A stretch of DNA of 64,000 nucleotides from Clostridia bacterium (GTDB lineage Bacteria > Bacillota > Clostridia > Christensenellales > Pumilibacteraceae): positions 1 through 64,000 of the forward strand of contig JAGAPD010000001.1 in assembly GCA_017623435.1 (NCBI GenBank), written 5' to 3'. Shown in pieces: positions 21,194-29,109 of the stretch; the stretch's first letter is position 1; the number at the start of each line of letters is the position of its first letter. The notes below the pieces were generated by a model. That model was not told where the DNA came from. It worked only from the letters and a program-made list of their open reading frames with translations, and searched no databases. Made by a program: the position numbers and the translations under genes.

Positions 21194-21463
21194 ATGAGCA
21201 AAACGACTTTGCGAGTTATAACCGTTTCGATGGTGCTGTTTTTACTGATTCTTATCGCGGCGCTCGTTATCAACGTAGTAAAGCTTTCTTCCGTCAACGC
21301 GAAAAAAGAACAGCTGATTGATAACCTTGCGCGCATTGAGCAGGAAATCAAGCAAAATCAGGACACCATTGATTATTTGAGCACGGACGAATACGTTGAC
21401 CAGTACGCACGCGAATATTTGAACATGCAGGGCAAAAACGAGGAGGCTTTTACGGGCAAATAA
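21194..21463 (+). CDS. Septum formation initiator, FtsB/DivIC family
   Basis: This 89-residue bitopic membrane protein has one membrane segment (about residues 12-30) and an extracytoplasmic coiled coil (35-60, NAKKEQLIDNLARIEQEI). It ends with the family's Tyr-rich tail DEYVDQYAREYLNMQG. FtsB/DivIC proteins join FtsL and FtsQ/DivIB in the divisome. In many Clostridia divIC follows yabP-yabQ; here it heads a two-gene operon with ppx, and yabPQ are 42 kb away. Confidence 0.88.
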   Translation: MSKTTLRVITVSMVLFLLILIAALVINVVKLSSVNAKKEQLIDNLARIEQEIKQNQDTIDYLSTDEYVDQYAREYLNMQGKNEEAFTGK

Positions 21464-22323
21464 TGGACGCTGTAATCGACATTGGAAGCAACTCCGTTCG
21501 CCTTATGATTGACCGTGGCGAACGCGTAAACAAAAAAATACTTGACTCGACTACTCTCGCCGATGGGCTTGCGCTCACCGGCGTTTTGCGTGACGACGCT
21601 ATGAAAAGGACGATGGACGCCGTGGTCCGTTTCGTCAATTTAGCAAAAAGCGAGGGCGCGGACAACGTGTACGTTTTTGCCACCGAGGCTATGCGCTCGG
21701 CTAAAAACGGAGCGCAGTTTGCTATCGACCTTTCTTCTGCTTGTGGGGTAAAGGTTGACGTCGTCAGCGGTAAGGACGAGGGACTTCTCGGACTTTACGG
21801 CGCACTCGACAACGACCACGACGAAATCACCGTTATCGACATAGGAGGCGCGAGCGTAGAAATAGTGCGCGGTAACCGTTCGCTTATCACTTACGCGCGC
21901 TCTCTTCCGCTTGGAATGGTCAGACTAATCGACACGGTTGGTAGTCGCGAGGACGAAATCGACGCATACGTTAGTGCGCAAATCACGCAATTTGGTATCG
22001 TAAGCGGTCACGAGGCGGTCGCTATAGGCGGTACTTCAACTGCGCTTGCGTCAATGGCGCTTGGTCAAAAAGTTTACGACGCCCAGCAAATTCACGGCTA
22101 CGAGCTTGACTACGACACGCTCGCTTATCTTAGAAAGAAGATATTTTCTTCCACCGATATTCGTGCGGACTTCCCTACCCTTTCTAAAAACCGTGCGCGC
22201 ATTATAGGTCACGGCGCGATAATGCTACAAAGACTCGTTGAATATCTTGGCGTAGACAGCGTGCGCGTATCCGAGCACGACAATTTAGAAGGCTATCTTT
22301 TGCTTAAACGCTTGGGTAGGTAA
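21463..22323 (+). CDS. Exopolyphosphatase / guanosine pentaphosphatase family
   Basis: This 286-residue ASKHA-fold phosphatase hydrolyses terminal phosphates from polyphosphate or pppGpp. Motifs are DIGSNSVRLMI at the start, ATEAMRSAKN near residue 68, the catalytic KDEG near 99 and DIGGASVEI near 125. It contains only the two ASKHA halves and no C-terminal HD domain, like the short Ppx/GppA proteins of Bacillota. Its ATG overlaps the divIC stop by one base (TAATG), implying coupling. Ppx versus GppA cannot be decided. Confidence 0.92.
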   Translation: MDAVIDIGSNSVRLMIDRGERVNKKILDSTTLADGLALTGVLRDDAMKRTMDAVVRFVNLAKSEGADNVYVFATEAMRSAKNGAQFAIDLSSACGVKVDVVSGKDEGLLGLYGALDNDHDEITVIDIGGASVEIVRGNRSLITYARSLPLGMVRLIDTVGSREDEIDAYVSAQITQFGIVSGHEAVAIGGTSTALASMALGQKVYDAQQIHGYELDYDTLAYLRKKIFSSTDIRADFPTLSKNRARIIGHGAIMLQRLVEYLGVDSVRVSEHDNLEGYLLLKRLGR

Positions 22324-22332
22324 AATGTGGCA

Positions 22333-22362
22333 GAATAAAAGAGTTTTTTCTTCCTGATAATA
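22333..22362 (+). promoter_or_regulatory. Candidate sigma-G-type promoter before the microprotein
   Basis: GAATA at 22333-22337, an 18-base spacer and GATAATA at 22356-22362 match the Bacillus sigma-G consensus as I recall it (GHATR, 18, CATWMTA) at 11 of 12 positions. Inference only. Confidence 0.4.
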
Positions 22363-22394
22363 ATAACGAGCACTAACGTACCCCTTCGTTTTGG

Positions 22395-22416
22395 TTGGGC
22401 AAGCGTTTTTGCCCAA
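22395..22416 (+). other. Leader hairpin just before the microprotein ribosome site
   Basis: Perfect 8-bp stem TTGGGCAA/TTGCCCAA with a six-base loop, ending 8 bases before AAGGAGG. It could stabilise the mRNA 5' end or tune translation. Confidence 0.5.
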
Positions 22417-22439
22417 TCTAAAAAAAGGAGGATAAAACG

Positions 22440-22520
22440 ATGGCTAACGCTAACAAGCAAGGAGCAAAGACTAACAACAAGTCCAAAAACTCCACTAAGT
22501 CGCCTAAAAACTGCAAGTAA
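22440..22520 (+). CDS. 26-residue Lys/Asn-rich microprotein
   Basis: The frame encodes 26 residues with seven Lys and six Asn, one Cys near the end and almost no hydrophobic residues. A near-perfect AAGGAGG site lies 8 bases before the ATG, and a strong terminator follows 29 bases after the stop. It has its own hairpin leader and a sigma-G-like promoter. The composition recalls very small acid-soluble spore proteins, but I do not recognise a family. The ribosome site, promoter and terminator together argue for a real gene. Confidence 0.7.
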   Translation: MANANKQGAKTNNKSKNSTKSPKNCK

Positions 22521-22548
22521 TTAGGCAAAGCGATTTTTCGCAAACGAA

Positions 22549-22579
22549 AAAACTGCAAGGTTTTACGCCCTGCAGTTTT
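22549..22579 (+). terminator. Terminator of the microprotein gene
   Basis: Stem AAAACTGCA(a)GG / CCTGCAGTTTT followed by CTTTTTTATTT. Confidence 0.85.
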
Positions 22580-22661
22580 CTTTTTTATTTAGACTCTATC
22601 ACGACGTTTAACTGATTTTTGATGAAAAATTGCTAATCAGTCATCTGTCGTCACGTCGCAT

Positions 22662-24074
22662 TTATTTGTTTTCTTTTGGAAGATTATACGATTGCTTCAG
22701 CCACGCGCCACTACCAAAGCGGATTAGGAAGAATATCGTTCTGAACAGCCAGTCGACGGTCATTGCCACCCACACGCCCATAACTCCCAGATTAAATCCG
22801 GGGATTGTGAACAAGCCGAATACGGACACCGTTTCAAGCGCGCAAACGTAACTACCTGCTACTCTAAACACCCACATAGTCACCATTGACACGACCAAAG
22901 GGAATTTCACGTCGCTTGCCGCGCGGAAAGCGGACGGAAGCATAAAGGCTACGGGCCACACGAGTCCTGCGCAAACGCAATGGTAAATTATCAACTCTTT
23001 TGCCGTGATCGCCGCCTGCTCGGACAATCCGTACAGCGCAATTACGGGCGAAACGAAAACGAGCGTCAGCGCAATTACCGCCCATAGCGCGAGATAGTTA
23101 AGCGCGGTCATAAGCTTAGCGTAATATTTTGCCTGCCCTTCCTCCCTTGCGCCCACGCTTTGCCCCACTATCGTGATGGTAGCGCTGGAAAACGCCGTGC
23201 CAACGGTATACTGGAAGTTGGACACCGTCAGCGCAACCGCGTTTGCCGCGATAGACGCCGTGCCCATAGCGGATATTAGCGACTGCGTCAGAAGTTTTCC
23301 GAAGTGAAACATTGCGTTCTCGATTCCGTTGGGAACGCCGATACGCAAAATTTTTCTAATAACCGTCCAGTCGGGCTTGTAACGAAGAAGTTTTTCAATA
23401 TACAGTTCACCTTTTTTGCGGTGGAAAAGAGCAAGCGTAATTCCAGCACCCAGCACGCGCACGATAAGCGTTGAAAGTGCCGCTCCGCCTGCGCCCATTC
23501 CCAAGACTATTATAAAGAAAGCGTTTCCGCACACATTAAGTAGGTTCATTGCAAGCGACACGATAAGAGATACGAGCGAATTTCCCGACGCACGGAAAAG
23601 CGCCACGACCGCACTTTCTATCGCAATGAAGGGATACGAAAATACGATAATAAAGAAATAATTTTCAGCGCTGAGCATAACGGACGGCTCGACGTCGCCG
23701 TAAAGAAGGTTAAGTAAGCTTTGGCGCAAAACGAATCCGATTATCGCCACCACGATTGCCATAGCGGTCGTAACGTAGATAAGTTGCTTGGATGCGTGAC
23801 GTGCGTCCTCGTACCTTTTCTCGCCCAGCGTTTGCGCTACGACTACCGATCCACCTGCCACGAGCGAAGTGAAGAAAAGCATCAGCAGCACGTCGAGCGT
23901 GTTTACTAGCGACACTCCCGATACGGCGCTCTCGCCTGCGTAAGCGACCATCATCGTATCCACCGCACCCACCATTACGGTGAGAAGCTGTTGAAAAATG
24001 AGGGGCAAGATAATTTTAACCAAGTCCTTTCGCTTGAATATGTAGTTGTCGCGATTATTTTTGACGGCGGTCAT
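22662..24074 (-). CDS. MATE family efflux transporter
   Basis: This 470-residue, 12-segment membrane protein belongs to the NorM/DinF superfamily, which exports cationic drugs or metabolites using Na+ or H+ gradients. The two pseudo-symmetric halves are visible, with family motifs such as GAVDTMMVAYAGESAVSGVS near residue 40 and NYLALW further on. I chose the ATG at 24074 because GAGGAG lies just upstream; in-frame ATGs further up lack a ribosome site. The substrate is unknown. Confidence 0.92.
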   Translation of the reverse strand: MTAVKNNRDNYIFKRKDLVKIILPLIFQQLLTVMVGAVDTMMVAYAGESAVSGVSLVNTLDVLLMLFFTSLVAGGSVVVAQTLGEKRYEDARHASKQLIYVTTAMAIVVAIIGFVLRQSLLNLLYGDVEPSVMLSAENYFFIIVFSYPFIAIESAVVALFRASGNSLVSLIVSLAMNLLNVCGNAFFIIVLGMGAGGAALSTLIVRVLGAGITLALFHRKKGELYIEKLLRYKPDWTVIRKILRIGVPNGIENAMFHFGKLLTQSLISAMGTASIAANAVALTVSNFQYTVGTAFSSATITIVGQSVGAREEGQAKYYAKLMTALNYLALWAVIALTLVFVSPVIALYGLSEQAAITAKELIIYHCVCAGLVWPVAFMLPSAFRAASDVKFPLVVSMVTMWVFRVAGSYVCALETVSVFGLFTIPGFNLGVMGVWVAMTVDWLFRTIFFLIRFGSGAWLKQSYNLPKENK

Positions 24075-24108
24075 TAAAAATTGCTCCTCTGCAAAATAAT
24101 TTATACGG

Positions 24109-24163
24109 TTGACATTTTCTTTTCGTCGCATTATAATTATAGCATACAAAAACTTTGTTGCAA
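24109..24163. promoter_or_regulatory. Overlapping divergent promoters sharing a -10 palindrome
   Basis: Plus strand: TTGACA (24109-24114), 17 bases, TATAAT (24132-24137), driving the TIM-barrel gene. Minus strand: TTGCAA (24158-24163), 16 bases, TATAAT (24136-24141), driving the MATE gene. The two -10 boxes overlap in the palindrome TATAATTATA. Confidence 0.75.
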
Positions 24164-24207
24164 CGCTTTTTGAGCAAATTTTATAAATTTATTTTTAGGA
24201 GAAAATT

Positions 24208-25077
24208 ATGAGACGAGTTGGACTTTCACTCAATCACAACTACCTTAACTACGACTTTTTCAAACAAATGGCGTCCTCGGGCGTAACGGACGTTGAAATT
24301 TCCGTTGAATACGATTTTCAAGAATCGCTAGATCCTAAGAAAATTTTAGCAGATGCTAAAAACGCTGGGGTACGTATATGGTCGTTTCATCTTCCGTTTT
24401 GTCCTTTCGACTTAATTAACCCTGCTTTTTTTGACGAAACAAAACGTGAAAACACGGTAAAATTTCTTTCTTCTATTATTAAAAAATGGGGCGAGAACGG
24501 TATAAAACGATTCGTTATTCACGCAAGTGGCGAGCCTAACGCGGACAACGAACGCCCGTTACTTTTATCCCAAGCAAAAAAGTCGCTCGAAGAACTTTCA
24601 GTCGTTGCAAAGGAATATGACGCGATTATTGCAGTAGAAGATTTGCCCCGTACTTGTTTGGGCAATCATCACAGCGATATACTTTATCTTATCGGCGACA
24701 ACCCAAATTTAGGCGTTTGTTTTGACACTAATCATCTTCTTTCAGAGCGTGGCGAGGATTTTCTTCGCGCGGTAAAGGGCAGACTCGTAACCGTGCATAT
24801 CTCCGACTTTGACTATATCAACGAGCGCCACTGGCTTCCCGGCGAGGGTAAAATCGACTGGGTATCTATGATGGACGCGCTGGACGAAGTGGGCTACGAT
24901 GGAACGTTTTTATACGAGCTTTCTTTCCTTTCCACCAAAAGTATTTTCCGTCCCACTCCCCTAACCCCTGCACACTTTTACCAAAACGCGCGTGAATTAC
25001 ACGAGCGAAAACCCCTCACCGTAAACTACGCACCATACCCAAACATTGATTTTTGGGGCAATCGAATTGAAAAGTAA
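24208..25077 (+). CDS. Sugar phosphate isomerase/epimerase-like TIM barrel
   Basis: This 289-residue protein is of the xylose isomerase-like / AP endonuclease 2 superfamily, where metal ions bound by Glu, His and Asp isomerise sugars or act on related polyols. Candidate metal ligands are Glu31 (DVEISVEYD), His59, the EDLP strand near 145, CFDTNH near 172, HISDFD near 197 and the late YELSFL strand. It stands alone with its own promoter and terminator, so the substrate cannot be inferred. Confidence 0.82.
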   Translation: MRRVGLSLNHNYLNYDFFKQMASSGVTDVEISVEYDFQESLDPKKILADAKNAGVRIWSFHLPFCPFDLINPAFFDETKRENTVKFLSSIIKKWGENGIKRFVIHASGEPNADNERPLLLSQAKKSLEELSVVAKEYDAIIAVEDLPRTCLGNHHSDILYLIGDNPNLGVCFDTNHLLSERGEDFLRAVKGRLVTVHISDFDYINERHWLPGEGKIDWVSMMDALDEVGYDGTFLYELSFLSTKSIFRPTPLTPAHFYQNARELHERKPLTVNYAPYPNIDFWGNRIEK

Positions 25078-25092
25078 ATCGTGAAAATAAGC

Positions 25093-25122
25093 AAAACGCC
25101 GTATAACGTTATACGGCGTTTT
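25093..25122. terminator. 30-bp palindromic terminator (copy 4)
   Basis: Perfect 30-bp palindrome from AAAACGCCGTATA around ACGT. It ends inside the stop codon of the minus-strand P-type ATPase gene and also serves the TIM-barrel gene. Confidence 0.9.
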
Positions 25123-26974
25123 ATTTTTTATACGTAGTTTTTGTAAGCATTCGCATTGAGTTAAGTACGGCTAAAAGCGTTACTCCCACGTCCGCAAACA
25201 CGGCAAGCCACATATTTGCAAAACCGAACACGGACAGGGCAAGCACGGCAAACTTTATTCCAAGCGCGAAAACCACGTTTTGTTTTGCTATTCTTACGCT
25301 CTTTTTTGCAGTTTTTATAGCTACGGGAATACTTTTGAGCGAATCGCTGATTAGCACGACGTCGGACGCCTCAATAGCGCAGTCGCTACCTATACCGCCC
25401 ATCGAAATACCCACGTCCACGCCTGCAAGCACGGGCGCGTCGTTAATTCCGTCGCCTACGAAAGCCGTTTTGCCCTTTCTTCCCAAATATTTTTGGCTTT
25501 CACTTACTTTATCAGCAGGTAAAAGTGCGCTTTCGTACTCGTCAACTCCTACGCTTTGGGCAACGGCGCTAGCGTTTTCACGCTTGTCACCCGTAAGCAT
25601 AACCACCTTAATACCCATGTCTTTCAGCGTTTTTATCGCCTCACGGCTATCGCTTTTTACCGTGTCACCCACGACGGCGTACCCAAGGTATTGACCGTTG
25701 CGTGCAACGTAAACGGGCGTACCCGTACCCCGTCGTTCGTCAAAAACAACGTTATTTTTACGCAAAAGTTCCGCGTTACCGCACAACACTTTTTCTTCGC
25801 CTTTTTGAGCGAAAACTCCGTACCCTGCAATTTCCTTAATCTCGTATCCACTCTCGTCCACGCCCTCGCGCACAAGCGCTTTTACAATGGGATGAGTGGA
25901 ACGACTTTCAGCGATCGCAAGCAAATTAAGTATTTCTTCCTTTTTATCCAAAGGATAAACTTCTATAATCTCAAAGCACCCTTTCGTGATAGTGCCCGTT
26001 TTGTCCATAAGCACTACGTCAGTTTGCGCCAAAAGTTCAAGGTAATTTCCGCCCTTTACCAGCACGCCTTGCCTACTCGCTTTGCCTATCGCGCCAAAAA
26101 AAGCAAGCGGAACGCTGATTACCAACGCGCAGGGGCACGAAACGACCAAAAATACGAGCGCGCGATACACCCAAGTCGACCAAACGGCGGGGGACGTTAC
26201 CCCTAAAAATAGCGGAGGAAGCACGGCAAGTAGCAACGCGCATATAACCACGACGGGCGTGTAAACAAGCGCGAAACGCGTTATAAAGCTTTCCGTTTTT
26301 GCCTTATTTTGCGTGGCGTTTTCCACTAAATCAAGAATTCTACCCACCGTTGACGTTTGCGCGGACTGAGTAACGGTAATTCGCAATACTCCGCCCTCGT
26401 TTATCGCGCCACTTAGCACTTCGTCGCCCTCTTTTACATCAATAGGAACGGTTTCGCCAGTCAGCGCGGTCATATTCAGGGCACTACGTCCCTGCGTAAT
26501 CGTGCCGTCAAGCCCTATTCGCTCGCCCGGAGCGACGATAATCTGCTCGCCAACGCTTACCTCTTCTACGTCCACGACTTCTTCTACTCCGTCACGCACC
26601 ACCGTAACGCAGTCGGGGCGAAGGTCCATAAGCGCGGAAATGGACGCGCGTGACTTTCCAACGGCAATACGCTGAAAAAGTTCGCCCACCTGATAAAAAA
26701 GCATAACAGCAACCGCCTCGGGATACTCACCCACGAAAAACGCGCCTATCGTTGCGATGCACATCAAAAAGCTTTCATCCGTGACCATTCCGCCCACGAT
26801 ATTTTTACACGCTTTAATTAAGACGTCGTAGCCGATAATAAAGTAAACCAGCAAAAATACGGGCAGTTTTATATACCATGTAGCGTTGACGAAATTGAAA
26901 ACGACCACGGCGATAGCGAGCGCAACGAGCGAAGTAATTATCCTGAAAAGCGCTCGTTTGTTCTTTCTACTCAT
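25121..26974 (-). CDS. Heavy-metal P1B-type ATPase (Zn/Cd/Pb exporter)
   Basis: This 617-residue ATPase pumps divalent soft metals out of the cell. The metal-binding CPC motif (VSCPCALVISVPL) is in membrane helix 6, the phosphorylated Asp is in DKTGTITKG, and the hinge is GDGINDAPV. The actuator TGE is in ALTGETVP. CPC with a CadC-type regulator points to Zn2+/Cd2+/Pb2+. It has no N-terminal HMA domain of its own; that role may fall to the separate 72-residue HMA protein overlapping it by four bases. Confidence 0.94.
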   Translation of the reverse strand: MSRKNKRALFRIITSLVALAIAVVVFNFVNATWYIKLPVFLLVYFIIGYDVLIKACKNIVGGMVTDESFLMCIATIGAFFVGEYPEAVAVMLFYQVGELFQRIAVGKSRASISALMDLRPDCVTVVRDGVEEVVDVEEVSVGEQIIVAPGERIGLDGTITQGRSALNMTALTGETVPIDVKEGDEVLSGAINEGGVLRITVTQSAQTSTVGRILDLVENATQNKAKTESFITRFALVYTPVVVICALLLAVLPPLFLGVTSPAVWSTWVYRALVFLVVSCPCALVISVPLAFFGAIGKASRQGVLVKGGNYLELLAQTDVVLMDKTGTITKGCFEIIEVYPLDKKEEILNLLAIAESRSTHPIVKALVREGVDESGYEIKEIAGYGVFAQKGEEKVLCGNAELLRKNNVVFDERRGTGTPVYVARNGQYLGYAVVGDTVKSDSREAIKTLKDMGIKVVMLTGDKRENASAVAQSVGVDEYESALLPADKVSESQKYLGRKGKTAFVGDGINDAPVLAGVDVGISMGGIGSDCAIEASDVVLISDSLKSIPVAIKTAKKSVRIAKQNVVFALGIKFAVLALSVFGFANMWLAVFADVGVTLLAVLNSMRMLTKTTYKK

Positions 26975-27189
26975 AAAACGATCTCGCAGTCAGGTTCAAT
27001 CTTCTTAATTATCTTTCGTGAACTTAAAATAATCTCGTCGTACTTTTCGTCCGCTACGTCCAAAACGAATTTTTGCGTCAAAAAGCTTACGGACGCGGAA
27101 TTTACGCCGTCAAGCTTTTCAATCTCTTTTTGCATCTTCGCAGCACAATGAGCGCACTCGAGATTTTTGACTTTGAAAACCTTCTTCAT
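26971..27189 (-). CDS. Small HMA-domain metallochaperone-like protein
   Basis: This 72-residue ferredoxin-fold protein has the metal-binding motif of heavy-metal-associated domains, here LECAHCAAKM with Cys13 and Cys16. It overlaps the exporter gene by four bases and follows the regulator by one base. In related exporters this domain is fused to the N-terminus of the ATPase; here it is a separate chain, so it may deliver metal to, or regulate, the pump. Confidence 0.9.
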   Translation of the reverse strand: MKKVFKVKNLECAHCAAKMQKEIEKLDGVNSASVSFLTQKFVLDVADEKYDEIILSSRKIIKKIEPDCEIVL

Positions 27190-27190
27190 C

Positions 27191-27553
27191 CTACTCCTCC
27201 TTCAAGTGCTCGATAGCGAGGGCGTAGATGTCCGAAATATGCTCGTCGTCAAGAGAATAGAAAACCTCCTTACCACTTCTTCTCGACTTTACGATTTTGG
27301 TCTGACGCAAGATGCGAAGCTGATGTGAAACGGCAGATTTCGTCATGTTCAAAACTTCGGCAATATCGCACACGCAAAGCTCCATTACCGTAAGCGCGGA
27401 CAAAATTTTCGTTCGCGTACTGTCGCCAAAAACCTTAAAAAGCTCTGCTACGTCGTACAAAAGCTCTTCTTCATCCATCTCAGCGCGTACCTTTTCAACG
27501 GACGCGGAATGCACGATTTCTTCTTCACACATTTCGTTCTTTTCTTTATCCAT
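27191..27553 (-). CDS. ArsR/SmtB family metal-sensing repressor
   Basis: This 120-residue winged-helix repressor should release DNA when it binds metal. The alpha-3 motif ELCVCDIAEVL (ELCVCD) is near residue 58 and the alpha-5 metal site DDEHISDIYALAIEHL is at the C-terminus. A Cys near the N-terminus (Cys9) recalls the CadC alpha-3N site, so it may sense Cd/Pb as well as Zn. It is the first gene of the operon and sits behind a clear operator and promoter. Confidence 0.93.
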   Translation of the reverse strand: MDKEKNEMCEEEIVHSASVEKVRAEMDEEELLYDVAELFKVFGDSTRTKILSALTVMELCVCDIAEVLNMTKSAVSHQLRILRQTKIVKSRRSGKEVFYSLDDEHISDIYALAIEHLKEE

Positions 27554-27577
27554 AATATTGCTCCTTAGTTAAAAAAT

Positions 27578-27603
27578 AACAGTTGAACATTTATTCAACT
27601 GTT
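27578..27603. promoter_or_regulatory. ArsR/SmtB operator
   Basis: Palindrome with arms AACAGTTGAA and TTCAACTGTT around CATTTA. It contains the classic TGAACA-TT-TATTCA core and covers the transcription start just downstream of the -10, so bound repressor would block transcription. Confidence 0.8.
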
Positions 27604-27606
27604 TTA

Positions 27607-27635
27607 ATTATACGCTATAAGAGCCTATTTGTCAA
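27607..27635 (-). promoter_or_regulatory. Promoter of the metal-export operon
   Basis: Perfect sigma-A promoter on the minus strand: TTGACA, 17 bases, TATAAT. The operator begins 4 bases beyond the -10. Confidence 0.9.
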
Positions 27636-27666
27636 CCGTTTTTGGATAATTTTCGATATTTTTATA

Positions 27667-27689
27667 GAAAAAAAGCGTGGCCGCCACGC
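27667..27689 (-). terminator. Terminator after the 73-residue membrane protein
   Basis: Stem GCGTGG/CCACGC with a three-base loop, followed on the minus strand by seven T. Confidence 0.7.
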
Positions 27690-27712
27690 GATCACGCCTT
27701 TTTTAATCCAAA

Positions 27713-27934
27713 TTAGATGTTAAGCAAACGGAAAATATGCTTGCTCAAAATCATGCATACAAGGTCCACAACCCAGATAATCCAGCCACCGAGAATGATT
27801 CTGAGGATACCAGCAACGATCTTGCCTTCGGTAAATCTCGTTACAACACCACATACCCAAGCGGTTACGGGGATGATTTCAAGAATCAAACTTACGATAT
27901 AGCTAAGTCCAAAATAATCGCTCTTCTTTGCCAT
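27713..27934 (-). CDS. Small two-segment membrane protein
   Basis: This 73-residue protein has two hydrophobic stretches (about 10-30 and 42-65) separated by a short basic loop RFTEGK. The Gly-Gly-Trp-Ile-Ile-Trp segment in the second helix is distinctive. I do not recognise a named family; the size and layout recall small stress-linked membrane proteins such as YqaE, but the YqaE motif is absent. An AAAGGAG site precedes the ATG and a terminator follows, so it is monocistronic. Confidence 0.8.
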   Translation of the reverse strand: MAKKSDYFGLSYIVSLILEIIPVTAWVCGVVTRFTEGKIVAGILRIILGGWIIWVVDLVCMILSKHIFRLLNI

Positions 27935-28027
27935 CTTTCTTCTTCTCCTTTTTTAGATTTGTAATACTATTATATCATACAATTTTACACTTGTAAATAC
28001 TTTTTAGCAAAAAAGTTGTTAATTTTA

Positions 28028-28056
28028 TTGCGATTTTTGTCAAAGCGTGATATAAT
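28028..28056 (+). promoter_or_regulatory. Promoter ending 6 bases before the start codon
   Basis: TTGCGA, 17 bases, TATAAT. The expected transcription start coincides with the ATG at 28063, so the mRNA may be leaderless. Confidence 0.6.
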
Positions 28057-28062
28057 GAAGAT

Positions 28063-28647
28063 ATGCTTAACAAACAGAAACCACAAGGAACTTTCCTCTA
28101 TACCGGCGACAAAGCCACGCTTGCTATTTCGCAAAAGAAACGAGCGCTACTCACGGCAATTCTTACCGTGCTTTTTATCGTGCCTCCGCTGTTTATCGAT
28201 CAAGCAATGAACAAGCTGCTTGCGGACTTGAACTTGCTTGCGATTTTGCAAACGTACGTGATTTTAGTACTTGCTACCGACCTTCTTCTCGTGTATACCT
28301 TTATATGCACGTTCACCCGTTATAAGCTACGCGACTCTTTCCCTGCAAGCAAAGCGCCGTACTCGGGCTGGGATAAGCACACTTGGGTGTCGTACGAATT
28401 CCAGTTTTACTGCATCTGCTTAATTTCCATCAGCAACGTAGTCGGACTGTTTTTTGCGTTTGATATCCTCTCGCTCCTGCTTGCTATTATCTCGCTTGGC
28501 TGTAGCGTAATCGCTTTCTTTATCAAGAGAATTACTTTTTTAGTTTACAAGGAAAAAATGGAGCTCGTGGACGACAAGGACGTTGATAAACGCAAAAAAG
28601 AACTGGAAGAAAAAACTAACGAAGAAATAGAAGAGTTTTACGAATAA
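28063..28647 (+). CDS. Hypothetical four-segment membrane protein
   Basis: This 194-residue protein has hydrophobic stretches near 28-47, 62-82, 118-135 and 138-158, then an acidic/basic coiled tail (DDKDVDKRKKELEEKTNEEIEE). I do not recognise a family. There is no Shine-Dalgarno sequence before the ATG and the promoter -10 box ends 6 bases upstream, so translation may start on a leaderless message. No alternative start precedes the first membrane segment. A terminator follows. Confidence 0.75.
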   Translation: MLNKQKPQGTFLYTGDKATLAISQKKRALLTAILTVLFIVPPLFIDQAMNKLLADLNLLAILQTYVILVLATDLLLVYTFICTFTRYKLRDSFPASKAPYSGWDKHTWVSYEFQFYCICLISISNVVGLFFAFDILSLLLAIISLGCSVIAFFIKRITFLVYKEKMELVDDKDVDKRKKELEEKTNEEIEEFYE

Positions 28648-28652
28648 AACGC

Positions 28653-28679
28653 AAGCCGTGCCCGATTAGGTACGGCTTT
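28653..28679 (+). terminator. Terminator after the 194-residue membrane protein
   Basis: Stem AAGCCGTGCC/GGTACGGCTT with one G-U-type pair, loop CGATTA, then TATTTTT. Confidence 0.75.
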
Positions 28680-29076
28680 ATTTTTAAATCGGAAAAGGCA
28701 TCCCTTGCGAGATGCCTTTTCCATTAAATAAAGGAAGAAATGTGAGATATAAATTGCTTTATATCTGATTATATTATAACAGGGAATTGTGATAGTTTTG
28801 TGAAAACTGATACACGGTTTGATATATTTTTTGAAAAAATTCAAAAAAATTTTACTTCGACACAATAAAGCACCAAAAAACCCACGGCAGAAAATCTAAC
28901 CGCAGGCTTTTTGGAAAAGATAGGAAACTAATGAGGTTACCTATAATATAAACTATTTGTGTGTTAATCGTATGAAAAATAAATGTAAGTTTGTCAAATA
29001 ATTTTCGTCGCGTTTTATTCGTTTTTCGTTGGAAAATATCGCAAATTGTCGCATTTACGAGGGTACGTTGCCACGA

Positions 29077-29106
29077 AAAAGCGTCCTACCGCAGTAGAAC
29101 GCTTTT
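29077..29106 (-). terminator. Terminator of the two-component operon
   Basis: Stem AAAAGCGT(c)CTAC / GTAG(a)ACGCTTTT with loop CGCA, followed on the minus strand by T residues. It ends 4 bases before the kinase stop codon. Confidence 0.8.
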
Positions 29107-29109
29107 CTT

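Larger units (their letters stand above)
28648..29109. other. Non-coding gap with several hairpins
   Basis: This 460-base gap has no credible gene. It holds the terminator of the upstream gene (28653-28679), a 12-bp stem at 28691-28722 (GGAAAAGGCATC/GATGCCTTTTCC), a 9-bp stem at 28745-28766 (AGATATAAA/TTTATATCT), a weaker terminator-like fold near 28884-28914, a degenerate 30-bp-family centre near 29066, and the terminator of the kinase gene. A small RNA is possible. Confidence 0.5.
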
